Notes: generated by a model from the letters alone, not told the origin. A stretch of DNA of 64,000 nucleotides from Akkermansiaceae bacterium (GCA_024233115.1 JACKQB010000003.1:62001-126000); one strand, 5' to 3'. Shown: positions 34,970 to 45,504, counted from the first letter of the stretch. Numbers and translations are program-made.

Positions 34970-35145
34970 TTTCCTGGGTTGTTTGTTGTTGTGGGTTGCG
35001 GGAAAAACAAGCTTCCCGGCACCCCTATGACGACTGCCCGGGCGGATTATGCACTCACATTCACCCCGCCCTGGTACGATAGCCCTGACCTGGTCGGGCC
35101 GACAGGCTTGGGTTGTCGGCAAGTTGAAAACTCGTCCTACCATGC

Positions 35146-35182
35146 AAAAAGCCCCGGTCGCTGTGAGGCAACCGGGGCTTTG
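35146..35182 (-). terminator. Terminator of the groEL transcript
   Basis: The stem AAAAGCCCCGGT / ACCGGGGCTT has a ~10-base loop and T/A tracts on both sides, so it can work in both directions. It lies 66 bases beyond the groEL stop codon. Confidence 0.85.
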
Positions 35183-35248
35183 AATTTTTTTAGTATCGTG
35201 CTGGCACTGATCACTGATCACCGCCAACTGATCACTGGAGCGCAGCGA

Positions 35249-36892
<1,644 letters not shown>

Positions 36893-37020
36893 GATTTTAC
36901 TTGGTAAAATTGTTATTAGTTATTGGTTGTTTGTTATTAGGATTTTTTTGCATCAGTTCTCGGTGGTATCAGCAGGCTTTGACCTGCTAACGGATAACCG
37001 ATCACTGATAACTTCCGTCG

Positions 37021-37311
37021 TTAGCTGATGATGCCGAGGATGTCGGACTCGGAGATGATAAGCATGTCTTCACCGTCGACTTTGACATCGGTGCCGCCAT
37101 ACTTGGAGATAAGGACGGTATCGCCTACCTTGACGGAGAACTCGATGACTTTGCCATCATCGTCCTTGCCGCCGGTTCCGAGGGAAACGACTTCAGCCTC
37201 CTGGGGTTTCTCTTTTGCGGTGTCTGGAAGGACGATGCCTCCAGCGCTGACTTCTTCGGCTTCGAGGCGCTTCACGAGGACGCGCTGTCCGATGGGTGTT
37301 ATGGTTGCCAT
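37021..37311 (-). CDS. groES: Co-chaperonin GroES (Hsp10)
   Basis: A 96-residue heptameric lid protein for GroEL. The N-terminal TPIGQRVLVKRLEAEEVSAGGIVLPDTAKEKPQEAEVVSLGTG contains the mobile loop (SAGGIVLPDTA). The C-terminal GDTVLISKYGGTDVKVDGEDMLIISESDILGII is typical. It lies between dnaK (89 bases upstream) and groEL, an uncommon grouping of both major chaperone systems in one direction. Confidence 0.97.
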   Translation of the reverse strand: MATITPIGQRVLVKRLEAEEVSAGGIVLPDTAKEKPQEAEVVSLGTGGKDDDGKVIEFSVKVGDTVLISKYGGTDVKVDGEDMLIISESDILGIIS

Positions 37312-37400
37312 AGTATTATGTTAGTTGGGTTGGTTAGTTGGTTGTTTGGTTCTTAGAGATCCGTCTGGTCGGTCAGACCCGGCGGATCTGAGATGTATTG

Positions 37401-39338
37401 TTAGTCTTCGACGACTTCGGCGTCTACGACCTTGCCTTTGGCTTGTTTGGGTTCTGAGGATTTTTTCTCAGCTGGATCGGAGGCGGCTCCGCCCATGTCG
37501 GGCATGGGGCCATCGGCTCCGGCGGCCGCCCCGGCGGCTTGTGCGGCCTGGGCGAGTTCCTGCAGTGAGGATTCAAGCTCAGCGGTGGCGGACTTGATAC
37601 CGTCCAGATCGTCGGCTGTGAGAGCGGCCTTGACGGCTTCGACCTTGGTTTCGATACCCGATTTGATTTCGGCGGGCAGTTTCTCGCCAAGTTCGCCGAT
37701 TTGTTTCTCGACCTGGTGGACGAGGTTTTCGGCGTTGTTCTTGGTTTCCACAGACTCGGCACGTTTCTTGTCCTCTTCGGCGTGGGCCTCGGCGTCGCGC
37801 TTGGCTTTTTCGATTTCCTCCTCGGAGAGTCCGCTGGAGCCTTCGATGGAGATTTTCTGTTCCTTGCCAGAGTTCTTGTCCTTGGCGGAAACGTGGAGGA
37901 TACCATTGGCGTCGATGTCAAAGGTGACTTCGATCTGAGGCATACCCCGGGGTGCCGGATCAATACCGTCGAGACGGAAGTTTCCGAGCAGTTTGTTATC
38001 CTCGAACATCTTGCGTTCCCCCTGACAGATGCGGATATCCACGGCGGGCTGGTTGTCGGCAGCGGTCGAGAAAGTCTGCGACTTCTTGGCTGGCACGGTG
38101 GTATTCCGCTCGATCATGGGGGTGGCAATGCTGCCCATGGTTTCGATGGAGAGGCTGAGAGGCGTTACGTCAAGGAGCAGAACGTCGGTGACGTCCCCCT
38201 GAAGCACACCGCCCTGGATGGAGGCACCGATGGCGACCACTTCGTCCGGGTTGACACCTTTGTGGGGCTGCTTACCGGCGAGCTCGGCAGCGATTTCCTG
38301 AACGCGGGGCATACGGGTCATGCCACCAACGAGAACGAGTTCGTCGATGTCACTGGCGGAAACACCGGCTTCCTTCAGGCAGTCGAGCACCGGCTTCTTG
38401 GTGCGATCAAAGAGTTGGTCTGTGATCTGCTCGAGTTTGGGGCGCGAAAGCGTGGTTTGGATATGTTTGGGGCCCGTCTGGTCGGCGGTGATGAACGGCA
38501 GGTTGATATCGTAGCTCTGGGAGGAGCTGAGCGCGATCTTCGCCTTTTCAGCTTCCTCACGGATACGCTGCAGCGCGTCCGGCTGACCTGAAAGATCAAT
38601 GCCTTCGGCTGTCTTAAATTCTGAGACAATCCAGTTGATGATCGCCTTGTCCCAGTCGTCACCACCCAGCTGGGTGTCGCCGTCCGTGGCAAGCACCTCG
38701 AAGACGCCGTCGCCGATTTCCAGCACGGAGATATCAAAGGTTCCGCCACCGAGATCATAGACGGCTATTTTTTCATCTGATTTTTTATCGAGACCGTAGG
38801 CAAGTGATGCCGCGGTTGGCTCGTTGATGATGCGGCGCACCTTGAGGCCTGCGATTTCACCGGCCGCCTTGGTGGCGTTACGCTGGGAATCGTTAAAGTA
38901 GGCAGGCACCGTGATGACGGCCTCCGTGATGGTTTCGCCGAGTTTCGCCTCGGCATCGCTTTTCAGCTTGCCGAGGATCATGGCGGAGATTTCCTGGGGT
39001 GAATAGACCTTGGTCTCGCCGCCGACTTCAACCTGGATGTGGGCATCGCCGTTCTCCGCCGCAACTACCTTGTAGGGAAGTTGCTTGTCCTCCTCGCTGA
39101 GTTCCGAGAATTTGCGTCCGATCAGGCGCTTGGCGGAGAAAATGGTGTTCTTCGCGTTGGTGACGGCCTGGCGTTTAGCGGCCTGGCCGACGAGTCGCTC
39201 GCCACTTTTGGTGAATGCGACAACGGATGGGGTGGTACGTGCGCCTTCGGAGTTCTCGAGCACGTGTGGCTCGCCCCCCTCCATGACAGCCATGCAGGAG
39301 TTGGTGGTTCCGAGGTCGATTCCGAGTATTTTAGCCAT
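37401..39338 (-). CDS. dnaK: Molecular chaperone DnaK (Hsp70)
   Basis: A 645-residue Hsp70 starting at the ATG at 39338 (MAKILGIDLGTTNSCMAVMEGG); the longer open frame upstream is not needed. Phosphate-1 and phosphate-2 motifs (IDLGTTNSC; IAVYDLGGGTFDISVLEIG), the adenosine motif (VLVGGMTRMPRVQEI) and the linker VLLLDVTPLSLSIET are all intact. The C-terminal lid ends with an Ala/Gly/Pro-rich segment and the EEVD-like ending DAEVVED. groES and groEL follow in the same direction. grpE, dnaJ and hrcA are not in the window. Confidence 0.98.
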   Translation of the reverse strand: MAKILGIDLGTTNSCMAVMEGGEPHVLENSEGARTTPSVVAFTKSGERLVGQAAKRQAVTNAKNTIFSAKRLIGRKFSELSEEDKQLPYKVVAAENGDAHIQVEVGGETKVYSPQEISAMILGKLKSDAEAKLGETITEAVITVPAYFNDSQRNATKAAGEIAGLKVRRIINEPTAASLAYGLDKKSDEKIAVYDLGGGTFDISVLEIGDGVFEVLATDGDTQLGGDDWDKAIINWIVSEFKTAEGIDLSGQPDALQRIREEAEKAKIALSSSQSYDINLPFITADQTGPKHIQTTLSRPKLEQITDQLFDRTKKPVLDCLKEAGVSASDIDELVLVGGMTRMPRVQEIAAELAGKQPHKGVNPDEVVAIGASIQGGVLQGDVTDVLLLDVTPLSLSIETMGSIATPMIERNTTVPAKKSQTFSTAADNQPAVDIRICQGERKMFEDNKLLGNFRLDGIDPAPRGMPQIEVTFDIDANGILHVSAKDKNSGKEQKISIEGSSGLSEEEIEKAKRDAEAHAEEDKKRAESVETKNNAENLVHQVEKQIGELGEKLPAEIKSGIETKVEAVKAALTADDLDGIKSATAELESSLQELAQAAQAAGAAAGADGPMPDMGGAASDPAEKKSSEPKQAKGKVVDAEVVED

Positions 39339-40096
39339 AATAATTGGTGGTTGGGGTTGCTTCTTTGAGTTGGTGAGTTGGATTTCGTGGCTACTTCCCG
39401 AAGTCATACCACTGAAATAGATTGATACCCGAAGGTAGTCACCGTTTTGGTTTGCACATAGCATGCCAACCCTGTCAATTAATACGCTTCAATACTCCCA
39501 ATGAACAGATTGTGTCTATATTTACTTGATTTCTGTAAACAACAACAAATGCAATGCGTCAAAAAGACACCCCTCTATTGCCACCTTGGAGTGCCAATTT
39601 GGCGCAGTGAGACAAAGGTGCACTGCGAAAAAAATCCCAATTGGCGGCCGATTGCTCCAGGCTATAAAAAAACGGGATATCCATGTGGAGTCTACGCTCC
39701 GGGTCAGCTTGTCGATTCCGGTGATTTCGCATCCCCCGACAATCTTTTGCCGAGATCCACCCGGACATGGCTGTCAGCTACAGAGGCATCTCCGAGCTCC
39801 GCTGGGGAAACGTCCTCCCAGCGTTTTTGCTTTCTGGAATAAAGAGCAGGTGATGCCGTCCGATGATAGTGCCTCAACTTGGCCTTGAATGGCGCCAGCG
39901 GCTCCGGTTTTGAGTTCTTGTGCATTGTTGTGTGTGTTTGTGAGGCCTCCGTGTGTCTGTGAAGTCTCCTGGTTTACACATGGCCATTGGACACAGCCCT
40001 ATAAAACCTGTGTCTAGTTACTTGGAACCGGGGAAAATAGCAACTGCAAAAAAGTGCAGTGGAGTCCGGCGCTGAAGGAACTCGGGACCGTTACAC
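39339..40096. other. Long gap upstream of dnaK; one doubtful small frame
   Basis: About 760 bases with no secure gene. A TTGACA box on the minus strand (39479-39474) may belong to the dnaK promoter, but no good -10 follows at normal spacing. A minus frame at 39704-39925 (73 residues, MHKNSKPEPLAPFKAKLRHYHRTASPALYSRKQK...) looks mildly protein-like but has no family and no clear ribosome site. A 19-base imperfect tandem repeat (GTGTGTYTGTGARGYCTCC, 39932-39950 and 39951-39969) lies just upstream of it. Confidence 0.35.
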
Positions 40097-40126
40097 AAAA
40101 AGGCCATGGGATGGAACCCATGGCCT
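40097..40126 (-). terminator. Terminator after the small lipoprotein cluster
   Basis: A perfect 10-bp stem, AGGCCATGGG (40101-40110) with CCCATGGCCT (40117-40126), has a 6-base loop. On the minus strand it is followed by TTTTTG. It lies 60 bases past the stop of the last mini-lipoprotein gene. Confidence 0.85.
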
Positions 40127-40185
40127 TGGTTGATGTTGATTACAGCTGAAGCTATCGAGCTAGAGTCAATGAACAGCGGGAAATT

Positions 40186-40344
40186 TTATTTGGCGTCGTC
40201 TACCGTTGGGGCAGGCACGTCATTGAACTGGGGAAGCGGGCGAAGCTTGGGAGGACGCTCTTCACCGGTGCAGCAACCGCAGGAAGAAAGGGCAACACCA
40301 CCTGCGACGGTGGCCAACATGACAAGAATTTTAAGTGCTTTCAT
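40186..40344 (-). CDS. Tiny lipoprotein 3 of a tandem set (52 aa)
   Basis: A 52-residue peptide starting at the ATG at 40344: MKALKILVMLATVAGGVALSSCGCCTGEERPPKLRPLPQFNDVPAPTVDDAK. This has a short lipoprotein signal with lipobox LSSC and a further Cys pair, then a Pro-rich tail of ~28 residues. It is the last of three similarly built genes in a row, each with its own spacing of ~50-130 bases. The function is unknown. The design resembles entericidin-like or other small outer-envelope lipopeptides, without clear sequence identity. Confidence 0.7.
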   Translation of the reverse strand: MKALKILVMLATVAGGVALSSCGCCTGEERPPKLRPLPQFNDVPAPTVDDAK

Positions 40345-40418
40345 AATGTAATTAGTACGGATCGTGTGTGTGTCTATGACTTGGTTTTCCTGCCATGGCA
40401 AGAAAAAAGAGGTATAAA

Positions 40419-40450
40419 AAGGGTGGGTCAGATCTAACTGACCCACCCTT
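40419..40450 (-). terminator. Terminator between mini-lipoprotein genes
   Basis: A perfect 13-bp stem (40419-40431 with 40438-40450) encloses a 6-base loop. On the minus strand it continues into TTTTTATA after the stem, 27 bases beyond the stop of the 38-residue lipoprotein gene. That gene therefore probably ends its transcript here, independently of the next gene. Confidence 0.85.
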
Positions 40451-40477
40451 GAGATGCGTTAATGTCGCATGGGAGCC

Positions 40478-40594
40478 TTACTTGACAGGGACGTCCACCA
40501 CTGGTGCTGGAGGAACGACTGGATCAGGCTTGGAGCCACAGGATGCGCTGAGAGCGATACCGGCGGCGGCGGCAAGAATGATAGCGATTTTCAT
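40478..40594 (-). CDS. Tiny lipoprotein 2 of a tandem set (38 aa)
   Basis: A 38-residue open frame. It begins MKIAIILAAAAGIALSASC (signal with lipobox SASC, Cys19) and continues with GSKPDPVVPPAPVVDVPVK, a 19-residue Pro/Val-rich mature tail ending in Lys. It is too short for usual gene finders. Support comes from the lipobox, the matching build of both neighbours and its own terminator. The mature product would be a lipid-anchored Pro-rich peptide of about 20 residues. Confidence 0.7.
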   Translation of the reverse strand: MKIAIILAAAAGIALSASCGSKPDPVVPPAPVVDVPVK

Positions 40595-40647
40595 AGTATT
40601 AATTGCTTGGTTATTGGTTTGGGTTCTAGGGACTAGTGATTCCAAAA

Positions 40648-40761
40648 TTACTTGGTCACTTCAACGGGAGGAGCTGGCTCAGGTGTTTTTGAGCAGCAGG
40701 ATGCGCTGACCATAACTCCACAAGCGGCGGCGGCGATAGCGATAATTTGAACGAGTTTCAT
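40648..40761 (-). CDS. Tiny lipoprotein 1 of a tandem set (37 aa)
   Basis: A 37-residue open frame. It begins MKLVQIIAIAAAACGVMVSASC (lipobox SASC) and continues with CSKTPEPAPPVEVTK. The signal and the ending -PPVEVTK parallel the next gene (-APVVDVPVK), indicating paralogy. It is the first of the three in the transcriptional direction. Function is unknown. The adjacent upstream gene on the same strand encodes an RsbU-type phosphatase (stop at 40880). Confidence 0.7.
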   Translation of the reverse strand: MKLVQIIAIAAAACGVMVSASCCSKTPEPAPPVEVTK

Positions 40762-40879
40762 ATTTTAGTTTGGGTTGTTATTTTTAGGATGGTTCATCAA
40801 GATGGATCGATTCCTTCTCGACGGGGCGGATGTTATGAAATCATACGATCCTTGCAAGATGTAAAATAAATAAAATGAT

Positions 40880-42322
40880 CTATCTTTTTTCGATCGCGAT
40901 CAGAGTGATGTCATCCATTTGGGGCTGGTCACCTGCGAAGTTAGATACAGCTTGCCGAATGGAGTCGACCACAGCCTCCGCGCCCATAGGTGCAGACTGC
41001 AAGAATACGGTTTTGAGCCGACCGGCACCAAACTCGTTATCGTCCTTGTCGACGGCTTCGCATACGCCGTCTGTGTAAAGCAGCAGGCAGTCGCCGGACT
41101 CCATCACGATATCGAGGTCCTTGGTGACCCGGTCAAACACATCCCCCTCGTCGATTCCCAGGGCCAGGCCGGGAGGTTTGATCGTCTCGATCTTCCCAGC
41201 GCCTCCACGAAACATCAAGGGCGCATCATGCCCAGCCCGGCAGAGGCGTAAATTACCAGTGCCGTTATCAAGCACCACGTAAACAAGACTGACAAACATA
41301 TCTTCCCTAACATCGGGAAAAAGATGCCTGTTGACCAGGCCGAGGACTGCGGACGGGCTGGCGGTTACCTTCGCGATGAGGCGTAAAACGCTTCGACACA
41401 TTGCCATCAGCAAGCCAGCGGGGACACCTTTGCCGGTGACATCGGCGATCACTACGCCCGAACGGTTTTCAGGCAGTTTGATATAATCGAAATAATCCCC
41501 ACTGATCATCCTGGCCGGTGTGTTACTGCCACTGACGCGATAGCCTGGCATGATCGGCTCAGTCGATGGCAAGAGGACGTTCTGAACCTCGCGTGCCGTG
41601 CGGATCTCATCGTCCAACTTGCGTTTTTCGGTCAATTCCTGATGGATCACTGCATTGCCCATCGCAAAAGCAGACTGCTCGGAAACTGATCGAAACACAT
41701 CAAAATCGTTCGAGGAAAAGGTGCCGTTTTCATGTCTGCGAATCACAGCCACGACACCAAGATCCCGACCGCCGTAATTGAGTGTGGCAATCATCGCGGA
41801 AATGTTTTCTTCATAACTGATAAACGCATCACGAAACGACTCGTGGTTTTTGACATTGGGAATGTGGAGGCAGCCGCCGGTTGCCAAAGCGGCTCCGAGC
41901 ACCCCTTCATCGACAGACACTTTTGACAGAAGCACATGGCTACTCAGGACGCGGGGGTCTTTTTTAGCCCGGTTACTGATCTCAACCGGCACCCCGACCA
42001 GAAGCGGGCAACCGGATGAAATATATTTGGGCACCAGGTACAGCCGGTCGTCACTCAGCAAATAGAGCGCCCCACCGTCCGCGCTCAACACATCGCTGAA
42101 CCCGTCCACGATTTCCTTGTAGAGCTGTGCCGGGGTGATGTCTTTTTCGATGGCCTGGCCAAGGTGGTGCAGGAAGTCGAACATTCTCTGCTCCTCACCA
42201 ATGATATCCTCTTTTTCCTTTTCAAGCTGAATGAGACGCTGCCCCCTCGTGCGCAATGCCATCAAACAAACAACAAAGAGGATGGCCGTGATGGCGATGA
42301 TCGCATAGACAGGAATTGTCAT
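40880..42322 (-). CDS. Membrane-anchored GAF-SpoIIE (RsbU-type) protein phosphatase
   Basis: A 480-residue protein. One N-terminal membrane span (YAIIAITAILFVVCLMAL) and a coiled stretch (RLIQLEKEKEDIIGEEQRMFDFLHHLGQAI) are followed by a GAF domain at ~55-205 (TPAQLYKEIVDGFSDVLSADGGALYLL...AVIRRHENGTFSSNDFDVFRSVSEQSAFAMGNA). A linker helix leads to the PP2C-like SpoIIE domain at ~240-480 with metal aspartates in ISGDYFDYI, VIADVTGKGVPAGLLMAM, LLLYTDGVCEA and MDDITLIAI. This type dephosphorylates STAS-domain antagonists in partner-switching. The STAS gene 60 bases upstream is the obvious substrate. Confidence 0.92.
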   Translation of the reverse strand: MTIPVYAIIAITAILFVVCLMALRTRGQRLIQLEKEKEDIIGEEQRMFDFLHHLGQAIEKDITPAQLYKEIVDGFSDVLSADGGALYLLSDDRLYLVPKYISSGCPLLVGVPVEISNRAKKDPRVLSSHVLLSKVSVDEGVLGAALATGGCLHIPNVKNHESFRDAFISYEENISAMIATLNYGGRDLGVVAVIRRHENGTFSSNDFDVFRSVSEQSAFAMGNAVIHQELTEKRKLDDEIRTAREVQNVLLPSTEPIMPGYRVSGSNTPARMISGDYFDYIKLPENRSGVVIADVTGKGVPAGLLMAMCRSVLRLIAKVTASPSAVLGLVNRHLFPDVREDMFVSLVYVVLDNGTGNLRLCRAGHDAPLMFRGGAGKIETIKPPGLALGIDEGDVFDRVTKDLDIVMESGDCLLLYTDGVCEAVDKDDNEFGAGRLKTVFLQSAPMGAEAVVDSIRQAVSNFAGDQPQMDDITLIAIEKR

Positions 42323-42382
42323 CGTGAATGTAAAGGGGGAATATGCGACAGTCTGAAAATCAATCGGATGGTGGAACCAGGT

Positions 42383-42910
42383 TCATCGTTTGGCGGCTTC
42401 CTTGGCCTTGACCTCAGCCTCTAGAAAATCAAGCACCGTTCCGAACTTCTGGGTATTGCTTGAATCAGCTTCGCATAACTGCTGATGAGCCTCGAGGACA
42501 TGTGGTGCGTGGTCGATTTTCTCCTGGAGCATTTCACAGGTTTCAAGCTTAGCCCTAACATCCTCCATCTTCCCGCGCCAGCTTGCGTCGATAGGATCAA
42601 TCTGCATCAGGACATCAAGCCCCAGGTCCTCGAGGGACTTGCGATTCCTTTCTCCCGGCTCGGCGACTTGAAGCCTGCCGTCCGGTATTTTCATCAAGCG
42701 CATGGCCAGCCCAGCCATCGTTCCCATGAATGTGGAGTCCATTCCCTTGCAAGCCGCGAGATCAACAACAATGCAGATTGCCCCATTATTGATCTCACGC
42801 TCGCACCATTCCTTAAGCATAGGACTGTTAAGAAATGATCCTTTACCGTCACAACGGATCCAGGAGAATTCGTTTTCGTGACGGGCTGAAATTGAGTTGT
42901 CTATACTCAC
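42383..42910 (-). CDS. STAS-domain anti-sigma-factor antagonist-like protein
   Basis: A 175-residue protein. The N-terminal ~100 residues form a STAS domain (FSWIRCDGKGSFLNSPMLKEWCEREINNGAICIVVDLAACKGMDSTFMGTMAGLAMRL). The conserved phospho-acceptor Ser59 in KGMDSTFMG matches SpoIIAA/RsbV-type proteins. The C-terminal ~70 residues are helical and charged, an extension not found in the minimal antagonists. It precedes the SpoIIE-type phosphatase gene. The Ser/Thr kinase/anti-sigma that should complete the switch is not in the window. Confidence 0.88.
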   Translation of the reverse strand: MSIDNSISARHENEFSWIRCDGKGSFLNSPMLKEWCEREINNGAICIVVDLAACKGMDSTFMGTMAGLAMRLMKIPDGRLQVAEPGERNRKSLEDLGLDVLMQIDPIDASWRGKMEDVRAKLETCEMLQEKIDHAPHVLEAHQQLCEADSSNTQKFGTVLDFLEAEVKAKEAAKR

Positions 42911-43035
42911 TCTGATCTAGAGAGGTTTAATAAGGTCGATGCGTTAAAGCATATACCGCACTATCACTCCGGTCAATCATAAGAGGACCTTATTTTCACC
43001 TTTCGCCATTGGCGGCATGCATAGTAACGACATCC

Positions 43036-43791
43036 TCAGAGCGAGAAGCGGGTCCCTCCCTCCCCCCCGGCAACAATGGCAGCCAGGGCAGATGGTTTCC
43101 TGCCACTGGCGATCACCGTTTCCACGCCAGCATCGAGGGCGAATTTGACGGCCTTGAGTTTGGATGCCATGCCGCCGATTGAAAACTTCCCGTGGTCTGA
43201 TCTAACGTGATCTGCAACGGCATCGACATCCTCAACCAGCTCCACCACAGTTCCATCTGCCCGCTGCAGGCCATCGACCGTGCTCAGCATGATGAGTAAG
43301 CGGGCACCGAGCATGCGGGCCACCTTCGCCGACAGCATATCGTTGTCCCCCACCCTCAGCTCCTGGATCGCCACCGAGTCGTTTTCATTGATGATCGGCA
43401 CGATGTTTTTCTCTTTCAGCAAGCGGTGCAGGGTGTTCATCACATGATCACTCGGATTGACATTGTCGAGGTCGGCTGCGGTAAGGAGAATTTGCGCAAC
43501 ATTCAGTCTGAACTTCTGAAAAAGGTTCTCATACGCATGCATCAACCGGGTCTGGCCGACAGCGGCACAGGCTTGACGGGAGGGCGTGTCGTCAGGATAG
43601 CCTTTTAAGTTCAGAGCCGATACCCCTGCACCCACGGCACCGCTGGAAACCATCACACACGGAATCCCTGCGGATACCAGCTCTGCGACCGAGGTGACTA
43701 ACCGGACGAGAGAAGCCTCGTCCAAAGTCCCGTCCTGCTCACGGGTCAATACACCCGTTCCAATTTTAATGACTACGATATCTTGTGGCAT
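43036..43791 (-). CDS. proB: Glutamate 5-kinase without PUA domain
   Basis: A 251-residue amino-acid kinase making glutamyl-5-phosphate, the first step of proline synthesis. Visible are VVIKIGTGVLT (ATP loop), SAGIPCVMVSSGAVGAGVSAL, PIINENDSVAIQELRVGDNDMLSAKVA (glutamate and nucleotide site) and STVDGLQRADGT followed by GGMASKLKAVKFALDAGVETVIASGR. It ends there, lacking the ~110-residue PUA domain of E. coli ProB. PUA-less ProB proteins are known in several phyla. proA is not adjacent. The neighbour 24 bases upstream encodes a pyrophosphatase. Confidence 0.93.
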   Translation of the reverse strand: MPQDIVVIKIGTGVLTREQDGTLDEASLVRLVTSVAELVSAGIPCVMVSSGAVGAGVSALNLKGYPDDTPSRQACAAVGQTRLMHAYENLFQKFRLNVAQILLTAADLDNVNPSDHVMNTLHRLLKEKNIVPIINENDSVAIQELRVGDNDMLSAKVARMLGARLLIMLSTVDGLQRADGTVVELVEDVDAVADHVRSDHGKFSIGGMASKLKAVKFALDAGVETVIASGRKPSALAAIVAGGEGGTRFSL

Positions 43792-43815
43792 TGTCTTAAA
43801 GAAGGGAGGTGTTGC

Positions 43816-45504
43816 TTATCGGTGTGAGGCCACGCGGATCGCCTGGCAGACGGCTGGGAATACCTGTTTTTTACGGCTCACCACACCGGGGGCTTGAAAC
43901 ACCCCCTCTGAGTCCCGCTCGAATGGCAAGGCTGAGATGATTTTATCATTGCCGCTCGAGAGCAACAAGCTGTGATGGCTGGTAATATCAGTGATGATGA
44001 GAAGGGCCAAATCATAGCCTTTTACCGCAATCAGCGCATCAAGGGTCTGGGTCAATTCGTCCTTGCGGCTCGAAAAAAGGTCGAGGTCCGACTCCTCGAC
44101 ATGGGATATACTCACCCGGGCACCGTTTTCCTCGAAAACCTTGCGGTCGGCATTGATCACTTCCTCGGCGGTGTTGTGCGCCAGCAATGATCCGGATGCA
44201 AAAAAATCGTTGGTAAACTGCACGGCATCCACATCGGCGATTTCGCAGAGCCATAGCAGGATTTCCCGGTCAAGGTCCGTCGTGGTCGGCGATGTGAGGT
44301 TGAGGGTGTCCGATACCATACCGGCTATCAGGCATAGGGCGATTCCCCTCGGCATGTCGATACCGGCATAGCGATACTCACGCGCGACCAGGGTGCACGA
44401 GGACCCCACGGGTTCGTTGAGGTATCTGATAGGCTCCCTTGAGACCAGGTCTCCTGCAAGGCGATGGTGGTCGATGACTTCGATCACCTCGGCATGTTCA
44501 ACACCGGCCACGGCTTGGGAATACTCGTTGTGATCGACCAGTACCAGGCGAATACGAGGCGGGTCGATAAGATCTGATTTGGAAATCACCCCCATCAGGC
44601 TGTTGTCACCGGGGTCGATGACGGGAAACAGATCCTGTTTCTGTCCGGCCAGGTTGTCACGCAGGTCCCTCACTGAGTCATCGGCCATGACCCGGGTAAT
44701 GCGGTCGTCCAAAGCATGGCTTACCATCCTCGAGCAACGGATGAGCTTGGATACCGTGGCCGTGTCCTGTTCGCAATGCAGGATAACAACCCCTTTTTCA
44801 TGGGCTGCCTCAATCAGGTCGTCAGAGACAGTATAACCTCCGGTCACGACCAGCATGCATACTCCATGATCGATGGCTGTCCGTTGCACAATGGGCCGGT
44901 CACCGCAAATCACAACGTAGGATGCGATATCGCCAACCTCGGTCGCATGGTTCAAGCGCGTTTGCACCGCCTCAACGCTGGATGCGCCCACAAGCTGCAC
45001 GATCTCACGCTCCTCCGGTGTGAGGGGCGCCCCCAGGGCGTCGGCACCCAGAGTGATGGCGATTTTCTGAGGGCTGGCGATCATCCTCCGCACCGACTCA
45101 GCTGTGGTATCCATCGGCATCAGGAGCTGAAGGAGATCGAGGTACTTCAGTAAACCACAGAGCTGGCCGTCATTATTGACCACTGGTATGCTGCGCACGC
45201 CGTTAGACACCATGACATGGTATGCTGTTAGGAAAGTAGCGTCATCGTTGACCTTGACCACATCTTTGCGACAGATCATTTCGGCCGTAGCGCTGACATC
45301 ATCGAGCAACAGGGGTTTTTCCATCCCGGCCTGTTCCAGCACCCATGCGGTGCGAGCCGGAACCGCACCACAGCGTGCGGCGACGGCTTCCGTGACTCCC
45401 TTTTTCTGAAGAAGGTCGGCGTAGCCTAGTGCAGCACATATGGCGTCGGTGTCGGGGTTTTGGTGCCCGACCACGTAAAGTGGCATAGAAGAGGGTGTAT
45501 ACAT
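43816..45504 (-). CDS. CBS-domain manganese-dependent inorganic pyrophosphatase (DHH family II)
   Basis: A 562-residue family II pyrophosphatase with a regulatory insert. The catalytic DHH domain is split. Its start PLYVVGHQNPDTDAICAALGYADLL carries metal ligands. The insert at ~65-310 has two CBS repeats (ICRKDVVKVNDDATFLTAYHVMVSNGVRSIPVVNNDGQLCGLL; ITRVMADDSVRDLRDNLAGQKQDLFPVIDPGDNSLMGVIS) flanking a DRTGG domain. Catalysis resumes with RLVLVDHNE and VIDHHRLAGD and the DHHA2 end. CBS-pyrophosphatases are controlled by adenine nucleotides. The true start may be Met7 (MPLYVVGH). Confidence 0.92.
   Translation of the reverse strand: MYTPSSMPLYVVGHQNPDTDAICAALGYADLLQKKGVTEAVAARCGAVPARTAWVLEQAGMEKPLLLDDVSATAEMICRKDVVKVNDDATFLTAYHVMVSNGVRSIPVVNNDGQLCGLLKYLDLLQLLMPMDTTAESVRRMIASPQKIAITLGADALGAPLTPEEREIVQLVGASSVEAVQTRLNHATEVGDIASYVVICGDRPIVQRTAIDHGVCMLVVTGGYTVSDDLIEAAHEKGVVILHCEQDTATVSKLIRCSRMVSHALDDRITRVMADDSVRDLRDNLAGQKQDLFPVIDPGDNSLMGVISKSDLIDPPRIRLVLVDHNEYSQAVAGVEHAEVIEVIDHHRLAGDLVSREPIRYLNEPVGSSCTLVAREYRYAGIDMPRGIALCLIAGMVSDTLNLTSPTTTDLDREILLWLCEIADVDAVQFTNDFFASGSLLAHNTAEEVINADRKVFEENGARVSISHVEESDLDLFSSRKDELTQTLDALIAVKGYDLALLIITDITSHHSLLLSSGNDKIISALPFERDSEGVFQAPGVVSRKKQVFPAVCQAIRVASHR

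Noticed and set aside
39600..39630. Hairpin CGCAGTG/CACTGCG next to an A run as a terminator
   Set aside because: The A run follows on the plus strand, so on neither strand does a T tract follow the stem in the required order.
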